DNA of 36,774 nt. It comes from Gammaproteobacteria bacterium (GTDB lineage Bacteria; Pseudomonadota; Gammaproteobacteria; Pseudomonadales; Azotimanducaceae). Below are positions 27,039 through 34,963 of the stretch, piece by piece. Made by a program: the position numbers and the translations under genes. Below the pieces are notes generated by a model that saw nothing but the letters and a program-made list of their open reading frames with translations, made no database searches and was not told the origin of the DNA. The DNA lies in the NCBI GenBank assembly GCA_030123805.1, contig JASJXV010000017.1:1-36774 (forward strand), in the 5' to 3' direction. Every line of letters begins with the position of its first letter. Within the stretch, counting starts at the first letter, position 1.

Positions 27039-28253
27039 ATGGCTGTAGGCTTGCCACTAGCGGGTGAAGTATTACCCGTTGAGGGAGTTTCACTGGCCGT
27101 AACAGCGGCTGGAATCAAGGCTGGGGGAGAGTTGGATGCGGTGCTAATCTCCCTTGCAGAAGGATCAACTACGGTGGGTGTATTCACAAAGAATATCTTC
27201 TGCGCTGCTCCTGTGACTGTGTGTAAGCAGCATTTGGAGCTCGATAGGCCTCGCTGCTTTATCATCAACAGCGGTAATGCAAACGCCGCCATGGGCAACG
27301 CAGGTATTGAGGATGCTCTCCGAGTTTGCGAATTCATCGCGGCTTCATCTGAATTGAGAAAACAACAGGTATTACCCTTTTCCACGGGTGTAATCGGGGA
27401 GCGTCTACCGGTCGACAAAATAATATCTGCTCACCCGAAACTGCTCGCTGATTTGTCGACAGCCGGATGGACGGGGGCAGCCCGGGGTATTATGACAACT
27501 GATACGCGACCCAAGGCATGTTCAAAGCAGGTACTAATAAACGGCTCACGCATAACCATCACAGGAATCTGTAAGGGTTCCGGGATGATCCGTCCGGATA
27601 TGGCAACACTCCTGGTCTATCTCGCAACAGATGCATCAGTGGAGAAAGATCTACTGCAGTCACTATTACAAAAAGCAGTGGATCAGTCCTTCAACCGCAT
27701 AACGATTGACACAGATACCTCCACCAACGATTCATGTATGCTATCAGCGACCCACAAGTCCGGGATTTCAATCGATACAGCCGATGAGTCATTGGATCTG
27801 TTCTCAACCGCCTTGAACGCACTATGTCAGCAAATGGCGCAGGAAATAGTACGGGATGGTGAAGGCGCGACTAAATTTGTTGAAGTAAAAGTGCAACAGG
27901 GAAGAGACTCTGATGAATGCCTGGCGATTGCCTACGCGATTGCGGAGTCGCCATTGGTAAAAACGGCTCTTTTTGCCAGTGATGCTAATTGGGGACGCAT
28001 CGTAATGGCTATTGGGAAAGCAGGCGTGCAGGATCTGGACACCGGATTAATCGATATCTATCTTGGATCTGTGCGCATTGTGCACAATGGTGAGAGAGAT
28101 CCGGATTATCATGAGGAAATGGGTTCGGAAGTGATGCAGAAGGAAGAGATTGTTGTGCGCATAAGTCTTGGTAGGGGCAGGGTCGCTGAGTCTGTATGGA
28201 CTTGTGATTTGTCACATGACTATATTCAAATCAATGCTGAATATCGAACCTGA
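27039..28253 (+). CDS. argJ: Bifunctional glutamate N-acetyltransferase/amino-acid acetyltransferase ArgJ
   Basis: ArgJ, 404 residues, transfers the acetyl group from N-acetylornithine to glutamate in the cyclic arginine pathway, and in bifunctional forms also from acetyl-CoA. The self-processing site is intact: GSGMIRPDMATLLVYLATDA, with cleavage expected between Ala189 and the nucleophile Thr190. The oxyanion-hole region STGVIGERLP (115-124) and TNDSCMLSAT are typical. Whether it also uses acetyl-CoA cannot be read from sequence alone. It follows secA by 30 nt on the same strand, probably in one transcript, and ends in a hairpin shared with the convergent yacG. Confidence 0.95.
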   Translation: MAVGLPLAGEVLPVEGVSLAVTAAGIKAGGELDAVLISLAEGSTTVGVFTKNIFCAAPVTVCKQHLELDRPRCFIINSGNANAAMGNAGIEDALRVCEFIAASSELRKQQVLPFSTGVIGERLPVDKIISAHPKLLADLSTAGWTGAARGIMTTDTRPKACSKQVLINGSRITITGICKGSGMIRPDMATLLVYLATDASVEKDLLQSLLQKAVDQSFNRITIDTDTSTNDSCMLSATHKSGISIDTADESLDLFSTALNALCQQMAQEIVRDGEGATKFVEVKVQQGRDSDECLAIAYAIAESPLVKTALFASDANWGRIVMAIGKAGVQDLDTGLIDIYLGSVRIVHNGERDPDYHEEMGSEVMQKEEIVVRISLGRGRVAESVWTCDLSHDYIQINAEYRT

Positions 28254-28256
28254 TAG

Positions 28257-28274
28257 AAGGATCAAAGATCCTTT
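28257..28274. terminator. Hairpin between convergent argJ and yacG
   Basis: AAGGATC (28257-28263) and GATCCTT (28267-28273) are exact inverted repeats around AAA. They lie 4 nt after the argJ stop and 7 nt before the yacG stop. No strong T-run follows on either strand, so termination strength is uncertain. Confidence 0.5.
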
Positions 28275-28280
28275 AAGTGT

Positions 28281-28472
28281 CTAATCTTTTTCCAGATCAC
28301 CGGCAGTACTATCATCATATTCGGCATCGGCTGGAACAACCATGCGGCCGCTTGCCCATTCCCCCAGATCAAGCAATTTACAGCGGGCACAACAAAATGG
28401 CCTGAATTCGTTCTCTTTGGACCAGATTAGAGGCTTCTGGCAGTTGGGGCAGTTCACTTGTTTCTGGGTCAT
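28281..28472 (-). CDS. yacG: DNA gyrase inhibitor YacG, zinc protein
   Basis: Small zinc-finger protein of 63 residues. Zinc ligands are Cys8 and Cys11 (CPNC) and Cys27 and Cys31 (CCARC, spaced like E. coli). The signature RPFCCARCKLLDLGEWA matches, and an acidic C-terminal tail follows. E. coli YacG binds GyrB and inhibits gyrase. Its ATG overlaps the coaE stop (ATGA on the minus strand), so it is cotranslated with coaE. zapD, which stands between coaE and yacG in Enterobacteria, is not present. Confidence 0.93.
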   Translation of the reverse strand: MTQKQVNCPNCQKPLIWSKENEFRPFCCARCKLLDLGEWASGRMVVPADAEYDDSTAGDLEKD

Positions 28473-29074
28473 TCTTGATTAACCAATTTCAAATATTTGG
28501 TATGCAGTTCGGAAACACTCCGATCCAGCTGATCGATATCCTGATCATTCACGATAATGTCGTCAGCACTGGCCACTCGTTCCTCTCTTGAAGTTTGCGC
28601 CTTGATAATATTGCGCACCTGTTCTTCAGAGTTGTTATCTCGTGCCATGGTTCGCTCGATTTGCTGCTCCAGCGGCACGTCAACAACCAGGATACGCTGT
28701 GTAAATCTGGATTGCCCCGTCTCTATGAGCAATGGTGAAACCAACAGCGTATAGGGTGAAGCACTGGTTGCAAGCTCTTTTCTGATCTCCTCATTAATGA
28801 GTGGGTGTAAAAGCTGTTCCAGCCACTTTCTCTCCTGTTTGTCTTTGAATACTTTTTCTCTCATAATCGCTCGGTCCAGACTACCGTCAGCCTGGATGAC
28901 GGTCGCACCGAAGTGCTTCTGAATGGCCTTCAGAGCTGGTTTTCCGGGTTCAACAACAATCCGAGAAGCGATATCGGCATCTACAATATTGATGCCCAGT
29001 GCACGGAATCGGTCAGATACAGCCGTTTTACCGCTACCTATTCCCCCGGTTAGACCAACCACAAATCTACTCAC
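28469..29074 (-). CDS. coaE: Dephospho-CoA kinase
   Basis: CoaE, 201 residues from GTG at 29074, performs the last step of coenzyme A synthesis (ATP-dependent 3'-phosphorylation). The P-loop GGIGSGKT is at residues 10-17. VDADIASRIVVEPG and the LVVSPLLIET-like LLVSPLLIETG segment of the CoA domain follow, with VDVPLEQQIERTMARDN of the lid. The frame stays open upstream to an ATG at 29131, but that start lies 55 nt inside pilD and adds a non-family N-terminus. The GTG starts 2 nt after the pilD stop and gives the normal length. It belongs to the pilB-pilC-pilD-coaE-yacG series. Confidence 0.93.
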   Translation of the reverse strand: MSRFVVGLTGGIGSGKTAVSDRFRALGINIVDADIASRIVVEPGKPALKAIQKHFGATVIQADGSLDRAIMREKVFKDKQERKWLEQLLHPLINEEIRKELATSASPYTLLVSPLLIETGQSRFTQRILVVDVPLEQQIERTMARDNNSEEQVRNIIKAQTSREERVASADDIIVNDQDIDQLDRSVSELHTKYLKLVNQE

Positions 29075-29076
29075 CG

Positions 29077-29961
29077 TCAAATTCCGGATAGCGCGAATTG
29101 GTAATAAAGATTTTCGATCTGTTCCTGCCATATTAAAGTAACCAAACCTGCTATCGCCAGGTAGGGGCCAAAGGGGATGGGTTGCTGCCGGTCGCGCCCG
29201 AAAAATATCAACGTACCCCCTATTATCGCCCCACTGAGTGAGGAAAGAATTACTATGGTTGGCAGAGACTGCCAGCCCATCCAGGCGCCCAATACGGCAA
29301 GTAACTTAAAATCACCATAGCCCATGCCTTCCTTGCCTGTGATCAGTTTGAATGCCCAGTACAACAGCCACAGTAGCATGTATCCGGTTATGGCGCCCCA
29401 GAATGCATCCCTGAAGTCAACCAGGACATTGAAGGAATTGGCAATTAGTCCAAGCCACAGTAGCGGCAGAGTAATGTTGTCCGGGAGGATTTGATGATCG
29501 TAGTCGATCATTGCGAGGCAGATAAGGCACCAACTCAGAACCAGGGCAAATAGGCTGGCGGAGGTTAAGCCAAATTTAAACAATACGATAGCTGTGATTG
29601 CAGCGGTAAGCGTTTCAATAAGCGGGTACCTGATCGAAATGCGTATGCCGCAGTTTGAGCATTTACCACGCAGAAACAGATAGCTGATTACGGGGATATT
29701 TTCCCACGGCTTGATTTCGTGTGCACAGGAGGGACAGTGTGAATTGGGAAAGATCAGATTAAAGGTGCGCGTATGGGGTATGACACTATCCGGCTCAAGA
29801 ATCGTTTGTGCCTGGTTCTTCCAGTCCTGTTCCAGTATCTGCGGAAGGCGATAGATAACCACGTTGAGAAAACTGCCTATGATCAGTCCAAGCAACGCAC
29901 CGATAGTCAGGATCAAAGTTGGGAATTCTGCTTCGAGAATAACGAGAAAACTCTCTTCCAT
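29077..29961 (-). CDS. pilD: Type IV prepilin peptidase/N-methyltransferase
   Basis: PilD, 294 residues, inner-membrane enzyme that removes the leader from prepilins and methylates the new N-terminus. The first helix ends GSFLNVVIYRLP. The cytoplasmic zinc-binding loop has CPSC (76-79) and CSNC (101-104). Catalytic aspartates are Asp153 in IDYDHQILPD and Asp217 in GYGDFKLL. About eight membrane helices are present. Its substrates probably include the two GF(T/S)LIE pilins encoded at 33303-34266. It starts 16 nt after pilC. Confidence 0.96.
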   Translation of the reverse strand: MEESFLVILEAEFPTLILTIGALLGLIIGSFLNVVIYRLPQILEQDWKNQAQTILEPDSVIPHTRTFNLIFPNSHCPSCAHEIKPWENIPVISYLFLRGKCSNCGIRISIRYPLIETLTAAITAIVLFKFGLTSASLFALVLSWCLICLAMIDYDHQILPDNITLPLLWLGLIANSFNVLVDFRDAFWGAITGYMLLWLLYWAFKLITGKEGMGYGDFKLLAVLGAWMGWQSLPTIVILSSLSGAIIGGTLIFFGRDRQQPIPFGPYLAIAGLVTLIWQEQIENLYYQFALSGI

Positions 29962-29977
29962 TCAGTATTTTCCGGGT

Positions 29978-31198
29978 TTAGCCACCGACAACCGCACCCA
30001 TTTGGAAGATAGGCAAGTACATGGCGATAATCAGCCCACCGATAACCACACCCAGAAAAGACATGATCAAGGGTTCCATCAAGCTGGTTAATCCGTCCAC
30101 AGAAGCATCCACCTGCTCTTCATAGTAGGTTGCTGCTTTATCCAGCATGGTATCAAGCGCACCCGACTCTTCGCCGATTGCGACCATTTGAATAACCATA
30201 TTTGGAAATACATTCGTCTGCTTCATGGAATAATTGAGTTGTACACCACTGGACACGTCAATCTTTATTTTCTGAATGGCGTCGAAATAGACCACATTGC
30301 CTGCTGCGCCCGATACTGATTCCAGCGCGTCAACCAGTGGCACACCGGCAGCAAACGTGGTTGATAGTGTGCGGGCGAATCTTGCAACTGCAGATTTGTC
30401 GAGGATATCGCCAATTATCGGTAATTTCAGTTGCACTCGGTCCTGAGCATCTCGTACGGTTTTGAATTTTTTATAGGCCTGCTTGTAACCAAAGATCGAT
30501 GCGGCGATACTAATCACGATGATTAACCACCATTCCTGCATCCACTCGGACATACCGACGACAAATTGCGTGAACTCCGGCAGTTCCGCACCGAAACCCG
30601 CAAAAATCTCCTCGAATTGCGGCACCACCTTTATCAACAATATCCCGGAAACTACTCCTGCTACGACCAATACTGCGATCGGATAGTTCATGGCCGACTT
30701 GATCTTGGCTTTCAGTGCCTCGGTTTTTTCCTTATAAGTTGCCAGTCTGTCGAGCATAGTTTCCAGAGCACCGGATTGTTCACCGGCATCAATCAGATTA
30801 CAGAATAAATCGTCAAACTGATCGGGATGGCTTCTAAGAGCAGAAGCAAATGTATTACCCGCTGAAATATCATCGCGAATTCTCAAAATCAGCTTCTTCA
30901 TCCTATCATTGTCGACGCCATCAGCGACAATTTCGAAAGACTGTACCAATGGTACGCCAGCTTTCATCATGGTCGCTAACTGCCGAGTAAAGAGAGATAT
31001 ATCCTGGGGAGTGATCTTCTTTCCCGCGGTGAGAAAAGACAGTCCGACAGACTTTTTCTTGACTTTCTTTGGGTTAATGCCCTGCTTGCGTAGCTGGGCT
31101 TTCGCTACGTTGATGTTTTTACTGGTGATCTCACCGTGGCTCTTGCGCCCGGATTTATCCGTACCTTCCCACGCAAATGTCTGACTGGCAGCAGCCAT
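29978..31198 (-). CDS. pilC: Type IV pilus inner-membrane platform protein PilC
   Basis: PilC/GspF-type protein, 406 residues from ATG 31198; an in-frame GTG at 31210 sits too close to the AGGAG site to be favoured. N-terminal FAWEGTDKSGRKSHGEI and LRKQGINPKKVKKKS are family hallmarks. Two repeated T2SF domains follow (LFTRQLATMMKAGVPLVQSFEIVADG and FARTLSTTFAAGVPLVDALESVSG), with three membrane helices. PilC is thought to couple rotation driven by PilB or PilT to pilin addition or removal. The retraction ATPase pilT is not in this window. Confidence 0.95.
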   Translation of the reverse strand: MAAASQTFAWEGTDKSGRKSHGEITSKNINVAKAQLRKQGINPKKVKKKSVGLSFLTAGKKITPQDISLFTRQLATMMKAGVPLVQSFEIVADGVDNDRMKKLILRIRDDISAGNTFASALRSHPDQFDDLFCNLIDAGEQSGALETMLDRLATYKEKTEALKAKIKSAMNYPIAVLVVAGVVSGILLIKVVPQFEEIFAGFGAELPEFTQFVVGMSEWMQEWWLIIVISIAASIFGYKQAYKKFKTVRDAQDRVQLKLPIIGDILDKSAVARFARTLSTTFAAGVPLVDALESVSGAAGNVVYFDAIQKIKIDVSSGVQLNYSMKQTNVFPNMVIQMVAIGEESGALDTMLDKAATYYEEQVDASVDGLTSLMEPLIMSFLGVVIGGLIIAMYLPIFQMGAVVGG

Positions 31199-31246
31199 CT
31201 TATAGGTCACTCCTCTCGTTCAATTCGAAAACATAGCATAGGGCCA

Positions 31247-32971
31247 CTAGTGTCCACTGGTTACACGTTCAACCTCAACAAGGCTCGTGAGCCCATTGAT
31301 AACTTTGACGATGGCAGATTGGTTAATATCATCGAAGCCTTCATTTTGGCATACTTCCGCGATCTGAAGTGAATTACCATCTTCCATAATAATTTTGGAT
31401 ATCTCCTTGGTAACTTTCACCACTTCATAGATACCAATTCGACCCTTGTAGCCATTATTGCACTTGTCACAACTAGCCGGGCCGTACACTTCAACACCTG
31501 CCTCTATCTGTTCTTCAGTAAATCCCTTCTCTAGCAGGGCGCTGTTTGGAACATCCAATAGCACCTTGCAATGCGGACACAGTCTCCTGGCAAGCCTCTG
31601 GGCGACGATCAGATTGAGAGAAGTTGCCAGGTTAAAAGCGGGAAGGCCCATACTACGTAATCGTGTAACTGTTTCCGGTGCGCTGTTCGTATGTAGCGTG
31701 GACATTACCATGTGACCGGTTTGAGCAGCTTTGATTGCAATTTCCGCCGTCTCCAGGTCGCGAATCTCTCCTACCATGATGATATCCGGGTCCTGACGCA
31801 AGAAGGATCTTAGTGCTTCACTGAAATCAAGGCCAACCTTGGTATTAATGGGACACTGATTGATGCCTTCAAGGTTGATTTCAATCGGATCTTCGGCGGT
31901 CGAAATGTTCAGCTCGGGCGTATTGAGTATATTAATTCCAGTATAAAGGGATACTGTCTTGCCGCTACCCGTTGGTCCGGTAACCAGGAACATACCCTGG
32001 GGTTTGTGCAATGCTTCAAGATATAAGTCTTTCTGATAATCCTCATAACCCAGGGCATCGATGCCCATTTTCGCACTGCTTGGATCGAGTAAACGTAAAA
32101 CTATCTTCTCGCCAAACAGAACTGGGAGTGTGTTGACACGGAAATCAATAGACCTGGTTTTCGACAGCTTCAGTTTGATTCGACCATCCTGCGGTACCCG
32201 GCGCTCAGAAATGTCCATCTGGGACATAACCTTAAGTCTAGCCGCAATTTTTCTTGCCAGGGTCACCGGTGGTTTCGACACCTCATGCAGAATCCCGTCA
32301 GTTCTGTACCGGACACGGTAGGATTTTTCAAATGGCTCGAAGTGTAGGTCCGATGACCCCATTCTGATGGCATCCATCAGCATCTTGTTGATAAATCTGA
32401 CGACCGGCGTTTCATCCGCACCGCTGACACTATCGTCTTCATCCGCACCACCACCCGGTTCATCCACCCCTTCCAGATCAATATCATCCAGCTCGTCATC
32501 GTCCAGATCACCCAAACCATCATCTTCTTCGGACGCCAGGAATGAATCGATAAAAGCTGAGAGAATGTTCTCTTCGACTAAAATCGGTTCAGTGTTCAAA
32601 CCAGTAGCAAACTTGATTTCGTCGAGTCCAATCAGATTTGTCGGATCGGCAACAGCGACAAACAGTCTATTGCCTCGGTGTATTAGCGGAATAGCATGAT
32701 GTGTTCGGACCAGCTTTTCTTCAACCAAATGGGGTGGTATCGCATTCCTGTCGAAGACCGAAAGATCGAAAAGCGGGACTCCGTACTCTTCTGATGCAGC
32801 ATTGGCAATTGACTTGGCACTGACCAGGCCATTTTGTACCAGATGCGTGACGAAAGGGGTTTTTGATTTTCTTGCCGCATCGGATGCAACCTTCGCGTCT
32901 TCGCTTTCTATAAGACCATCTGCCACAAGACGCTTGGCAAGCCCGCTTAGTTGTATTGGATTGGCAGCCAT
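31247..32971 (-). CDS. pilB: Type IV pilus assembly ATPase PilB
   Basis: PilB, 574 residues, the hexameric extension ATPase. The N-terminal MshEN-type domain (about 1-145) contains LAKRLVADGLIESEDA. A strongly acidic linker follows (about 148-187, mostly Asp/Glu/Gly). The GspE ATPase domain starts near VVRFINKMLMDAIRMGSSDLHFEP. Walker A is GPTGSGKT (332-339). Asp box and Walker B lie around DPDIIMVGEIRDLETAEIA. The C-terminal zinc site has CPHC and CDKC. It is first of the minus-strand pilBCD-coaE-yacG run and is divergent from the pilin genes. No strong ribosome-binding site is visible. Confidence 0.96.
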   Translation of the reverse strand: MAANPIQLSGLAKRLVADGLIESEDAKVASDAARKSKTPFVTHLVQNGLVSAKSIANAASEEYGVPLFDLSVFDRNAIPPHLVEEKLVRTHHAIPLIHRGNRLFVAVADPTNLIGLDEIKFATGLNTEPILVEENILSAFIDSFLASEEDDGLGDLDDDELDDIDLEGVDEPGGGADEDDSVSGADETPVVRFINKMLMDAIRMGSSDLHFEPFEKSYRVRYRTDGILHEVSKPPVTLARKIAARLKVMSQMDISERRVPQDGRIKLKLSKTRSIDFRVNTLPVLFGEKIVLRLLDPSSAKMGIDALGYEDYQKDLYLEALHKPQGMFLVTGPTGSGKTVSLYTGINILNTPELNISTAEDPIEINLEGINQCPINTKVGLDFSEALRSFLRQDPDIIMVGEIRDLETAEIAIKAAQTGHMVMSTLHTNSAPETVTRLRSMGLPAFNLATSLNLIVAQRLARRLCPHCKVLLDVPNSALLEKGFTEEQIEAGVEVYGPASCDKCNNGYKGRIGIYEVVKVTKEISKIIMEDGNSLQIAEVCQNEGFDDINQSAIVKVINGLTSLVEVERVTSGH

Positions 32972-33107
32972 GACTAGATGATCCCGACTATTGAATTGCT
33001 TCTGATTATGAATAGAAACTATCCTGATCTGGAAGTTTACCGCTACCTATCACGGGTGTCGATAGAGGGCATGTAAATTGCCGGGAAGTAACCGACGAAA
33101 GATCGAG

Positions 33108-33124
33108 GTGACAAAAATTGTCAC
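33108..33124. promoter_or_regulatory. Inverted repeat in the pilB-pilA divergent region
   Basis: GTGACAA (33108-33114) and TTGTCAC (33118-33124) are perfect inverted repeats around AAA, followed by TTTTTGACA. It lies about 140 bp upstream of the pilB start and about 180 bp upstream of pilA. The symmetry suits a dimeric regulator site. On the plus strand the T5 tract after it could also act as a weak terminator. The rest of the 331-bp gap contains no further gene. Confidence 0.4.
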
Positions 33125-33205
33125 TTTTTGACACAACGGCGGATAATTTCTTGGCAGAATCAGGCAAATCGTATAAAAATTGATCATAAGTCAGCTTTTA
33201 TTCTG

Positions 33206-33214
33206 TGGTATGAT
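33206..33214 (+). promoter_or_regulatory. Candidate extended -10 promoter of pilA
   Basis: TGG-TATGAT (33206-33214) is a good extended -10 element about 90 bp before the pilA start; the -35 region is poor. A sigma54 promoter, common for pilA, was looked for: GGCAGAATCAGGCA at 33153-33166 has GG and GC one base too close, so I do not call it. Confidence 0.35.
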
Positions 33215-33302
33215 AATTGCATAACTTTTACGGACATCTGCCAGTGGAATTTAGTCACTGCGGATGATCTTTACTAATTTTACATTTTTGGAGCATCTGC
33301 CC

Positions 33303-33740
33303 ATGAACGCGAAAAAACTACAGCAAGGTTTTACCTTGATTGAATTGATGATTGTAGTTGCAATTATAGGCATCTTGGCGGCCGTTGCCTTGCCTGCATA
33401 TCAGGACTACATCAAGACAGCTAATATGACCAAGGTGACCGCGCACTACGAAGAAGCCATTCGTTTGGCTCGAACCACCTATGTTAAAGGCAATGTTCAA
33501 CTTGCTTTGAACTTAACCAGCACTGTGCCAGTTGATGCGGCTGGCTGGATTGCGATCTTTAATCGTGGCGAAAGTTTAGCCCCAGGCGGAGGTCCCGCCT
33601 ATCTTGCTGCCGCTGCAGATGATACGCTTGGAGCGATAGGTGTTGTTTCCCCAGACGCCACACTGGTGACCATTTCGCGACCTGCCTACCAGGACTTGCT
33701 TGCTGATTCAACCCCTGTAGTTGCAGCTGATGAGATGTAA
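33303..33740 (+). CDS. pilA: Type IV major pilin-like protein PilA
   Basis: Type IVa prepilin of 145 residues. A short basic leader (MNAKKLQQG) precedes the PilD cleavage site G/FTLIE. The mature protein starts with the canonical [28 protein letters not shown] helix core, written here only as its class, with Glu5 present. ATG 33303 (GGAG 9 nt upstream) is chosen over an upstream ATG at 33264, which would give an atypically long leader. The mature protein contains no cysteine, so it lacks the C-terminal disulfide-bounded D-loop of Pseudomonas or Neisseria pilins. The globular domain is Ala/Pro-rich. It is divergent from pilB and ends in a strong terminator. Confidence 0.92.
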   Translation: MNAKKLQQGFTLIELMIVVAIIGILAAVALPAYQDYIKTANMTKVTAHYEEAIRLARTTYVKGNVQLALNLTSTVPVDAAGWIAIFNRGESLAPGGGPAYLAAAADDTLGAIGVVSPDATLVTISRPAYQDLLADSTPVVAADEM

Positions 33741-33764
33741 TCATCAGATTATTACAGCTTAAAG

Positions 33765-33795
33765 AAGGGTGGATCTTTTGATCCACCTTTTTTTT
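33765..33795 (+). terminator. Intrinsic terminator after pilA
   Basis: GGTGGATC (33768-33775) and GATCCACC (33780-33787) form a perfect stem with a TTTT loop, followed by eight T residues. It separates the transcript of the first pilin from that of the second, suggesting different expression levels. Confidence 0.92.
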
Positions 33796-33867
33796 GTTTG
33801 ACAGTTACCGCCTGAAACTGAATCATGCAAGAAAATTAGGCTCGTAGCGTAGCAGGAGGTTATGGTC

Positions 33868-34266
33868 ATGACTGAATTTCAAACCACCCGGTTTTCTAAT
33901 AAGGCCCGGGGATTCTCGCTTATAGAGTTGATGGTAGCAGCCGGTATACTGGCGATTATTAGTGCCATAGCGATACCTTTGTATACCGACTACATAGAGA
34001 CCGCCCGCCTGGCTGTGATGTCCACCAACATTGAAACTATCCGTTTGTTTGAGGAAGACTATAGATTGAGTGAAGGCACATATATTGCCGGAACCTATAA
34101 TCCGGCGGATCCGGATGCTGGCGGTGGCCTCAAAGCCGTATTAGGCTGGGCACCACGAACAGAGCAGGACACTATCACCTATGTGGTAGACAATGTTTCG
34201 GCCAGCGGCTTTAGAGTGACAGCGACCAGCAGCCAGGGCGACACCATTGCGAAAACCTACCCCTGA
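33868..34266 (+). CDS. Second type IV prepilin-like protein
   Basis: Protein of 132 residues with a longer leader (MTEFQTTRFSNKARG) and a prepilin peptidase site G/FSLIELMVAAGILAII. Glu5 of the mature protein is present, and TDYIETARLAVMSTNIETIRLFEEDYR continues the N-terminal helix in type IVa fashion. The start at 33868 has AGGAGGT at a 7-nt distance; ATG 33862 would be only 1 nt from it. The C-terminal domain is short, lacks cysteine, and is not recognisably similar to the first pilin beyond the helix. It could be a minor pilin, an alternative major pilin, or a pseudopilin. Position after pilA and near pilBCD suggests pilus function. Confidence 0.85.
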   Translation: MTEFQTTRFSNKARGFSLIELMVAAGILAIISAIAIPLYTDYIETARLAVMSTNIETIRLFEEDYRLSEGTYIAGTYNPADPDAGGGLKAVLGWAPRTEQDTITYVVDNVSASGFRVTATSSQGDTIAKTYP

Positions 34267-34279
34267 TTAGTTGCAAAAA

Positions 34280-34426
34280 ATAGGGTCAGGTCTTGCCTTT
34301 TGCCTTCCCCTAATTGCCACTATAAACAAAACGGGTCGAGGTTTTCCAGAATAGGCGATCTTCCCGGGATGGGTGACTAGAATCAGTCGAAATACCCTAA
34401 AGGCAAAAGGCAAGACCTGATCCCAT
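34280..34426. mobile_element. 147-bp inverted-repeat element (REP/MITE-like)
   Basis: The ends are 27-bp imperfect inverted repeats matching at 25 of 27 positions: left arm 34280-34306, right arm 34400-34426. The shared core is GGTCTTGCCTTTTGCC or its complement. There is no coding frame inside. I associate GGGTCAGGTCTTGC-type termini with repeats mobilised by REP-associated tyrosine transposases, but this is from memory. No transposase gene is present in the window, so it would be a non-autonomous copy. Confidence 0.7.
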
Positions 34427-34687
34427 TCGCTTTTGATGTAAGCCATCTTTGCAATTGGCGTGTGAGTTGACCGGTTCTGCTGGGCGATATCGCAAGTTCA
34501 ATCTACCCCTTGCAAATCTAATTTGAATTGCTGAAGCGTCACCTGACTAGTGGTGGCGTAAACCGGCGTAGGGCGCTCGTGCATATTTCACCACTCACCA
34601 GTGTCATTTTGTCGACCCAGGGCAACCAGGGAAGCGTTTTCTTAGTAGAATGGCTTTGCATCCAGTCAAAATTAAATGGAGATTAGC
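34427..34687. other. Gene-free interval before the orphan ORF
   Basis: This 261-bp stretch lies between the inverted-repeat element and the small ORF. It contains the first copy of the 20-bp direct repeat and a short inverted pair AGTGGTG/CACCACT near 34550-34600. No credible coding frame, tRNA or terminator was seen. Confidence 0.5.
34477..34496 (+). repeat. Direct repeat copy 1 (with palindromic core)
   Basis: CTGCTGGGCGATATCGCAAG. It matches the copy at 34959-34978 at 19 of 20 positions. The centre GCGATATCGC is a perfect 10-bp palindrome. The two copies bracket the small ORF at 34688-34909. Confidence 0.8.
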
Positions 34688-34909
34688 ATGGTAGAAAAGA
34701 CAGAGATTAATTTGTATAAAGATCTAGGTTCCACCAATGCAGGTATGGCTCGGGGTTTTGCCGTTGCTGCTGTGTTAAATCTGCTCGATGCAGCTGCCCG
34801 TGGCGGAGACAAAACCAGCCTGATTGATGAATTGGGCGTGGCTGGAACCACTAATCGTATAAAGGTCATGGCTGACAAGATCCAGGAGGCGCTTAAGATC
34901 GAGGATTGA
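34688..34909 (+). CDS. Small protein of unknown function
   Basis: Frame of 73 residues from ATG 34688, with GGAG 6 nt upstream; an ATG at 34676 would add four residues but overlaps that site. I do not recognise the family. The sequence begins MVEKTEINLYKDLGSTNAG, has a small-residue helix (MARGFAVAAVLNLLDAAARGG, about 20-40), and ends in an amphipathic charged helix (RIKVMADKIQEALKIED). There is no signal peptide or clear membrane span. It is isolated between a MITE-like element and hipBA and is bracketed by direct repeats, suggesting accessory DNA. A good ribosome-binding site and balanced composition favour a real gene. Confidence 0.6.
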   Translation: MVEKTEINLYKDLGSTNAGMARGFAVAAVLNLLDAAARGGDKTSLIDELGVAGTTNRIKVMADKIQEALKIED

Positions 34910-34947
34910 TTTGAAAAGGCTCCCCGGACAAGCCGGACCGCTGTTAA

Positions 34948-34963
34948 ACCAGGTTACCCTGGT
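34948..34963 (+). terminator. Hairpin after the small ORF
   Basis: ACCAGG (34948-34953) and CCTGGT (34958-34963) form a 6-bp stem around TTAC, 38 nt after the ORF stop and running into the second direct repeat. There is no T-run, so it may be part of the repeat structure rather than a terminator. Confidence 0.3.

Noticed and set aside
29075-29131. ATG start of coaE at 29131 inside pilD
   Set aside because: It adds 19 residues unlike CoaE. The GTG at 29074, just after the pilD stop, gives the typical N-terminus before the P-loop.
33153-33166. Sigma54 promoter for pilA (GGCAGAATCAGGCA)
   Set aside because: The GG and GC elements are 9 rather than 10 bp apart, and the flanking consensus bases are weak.
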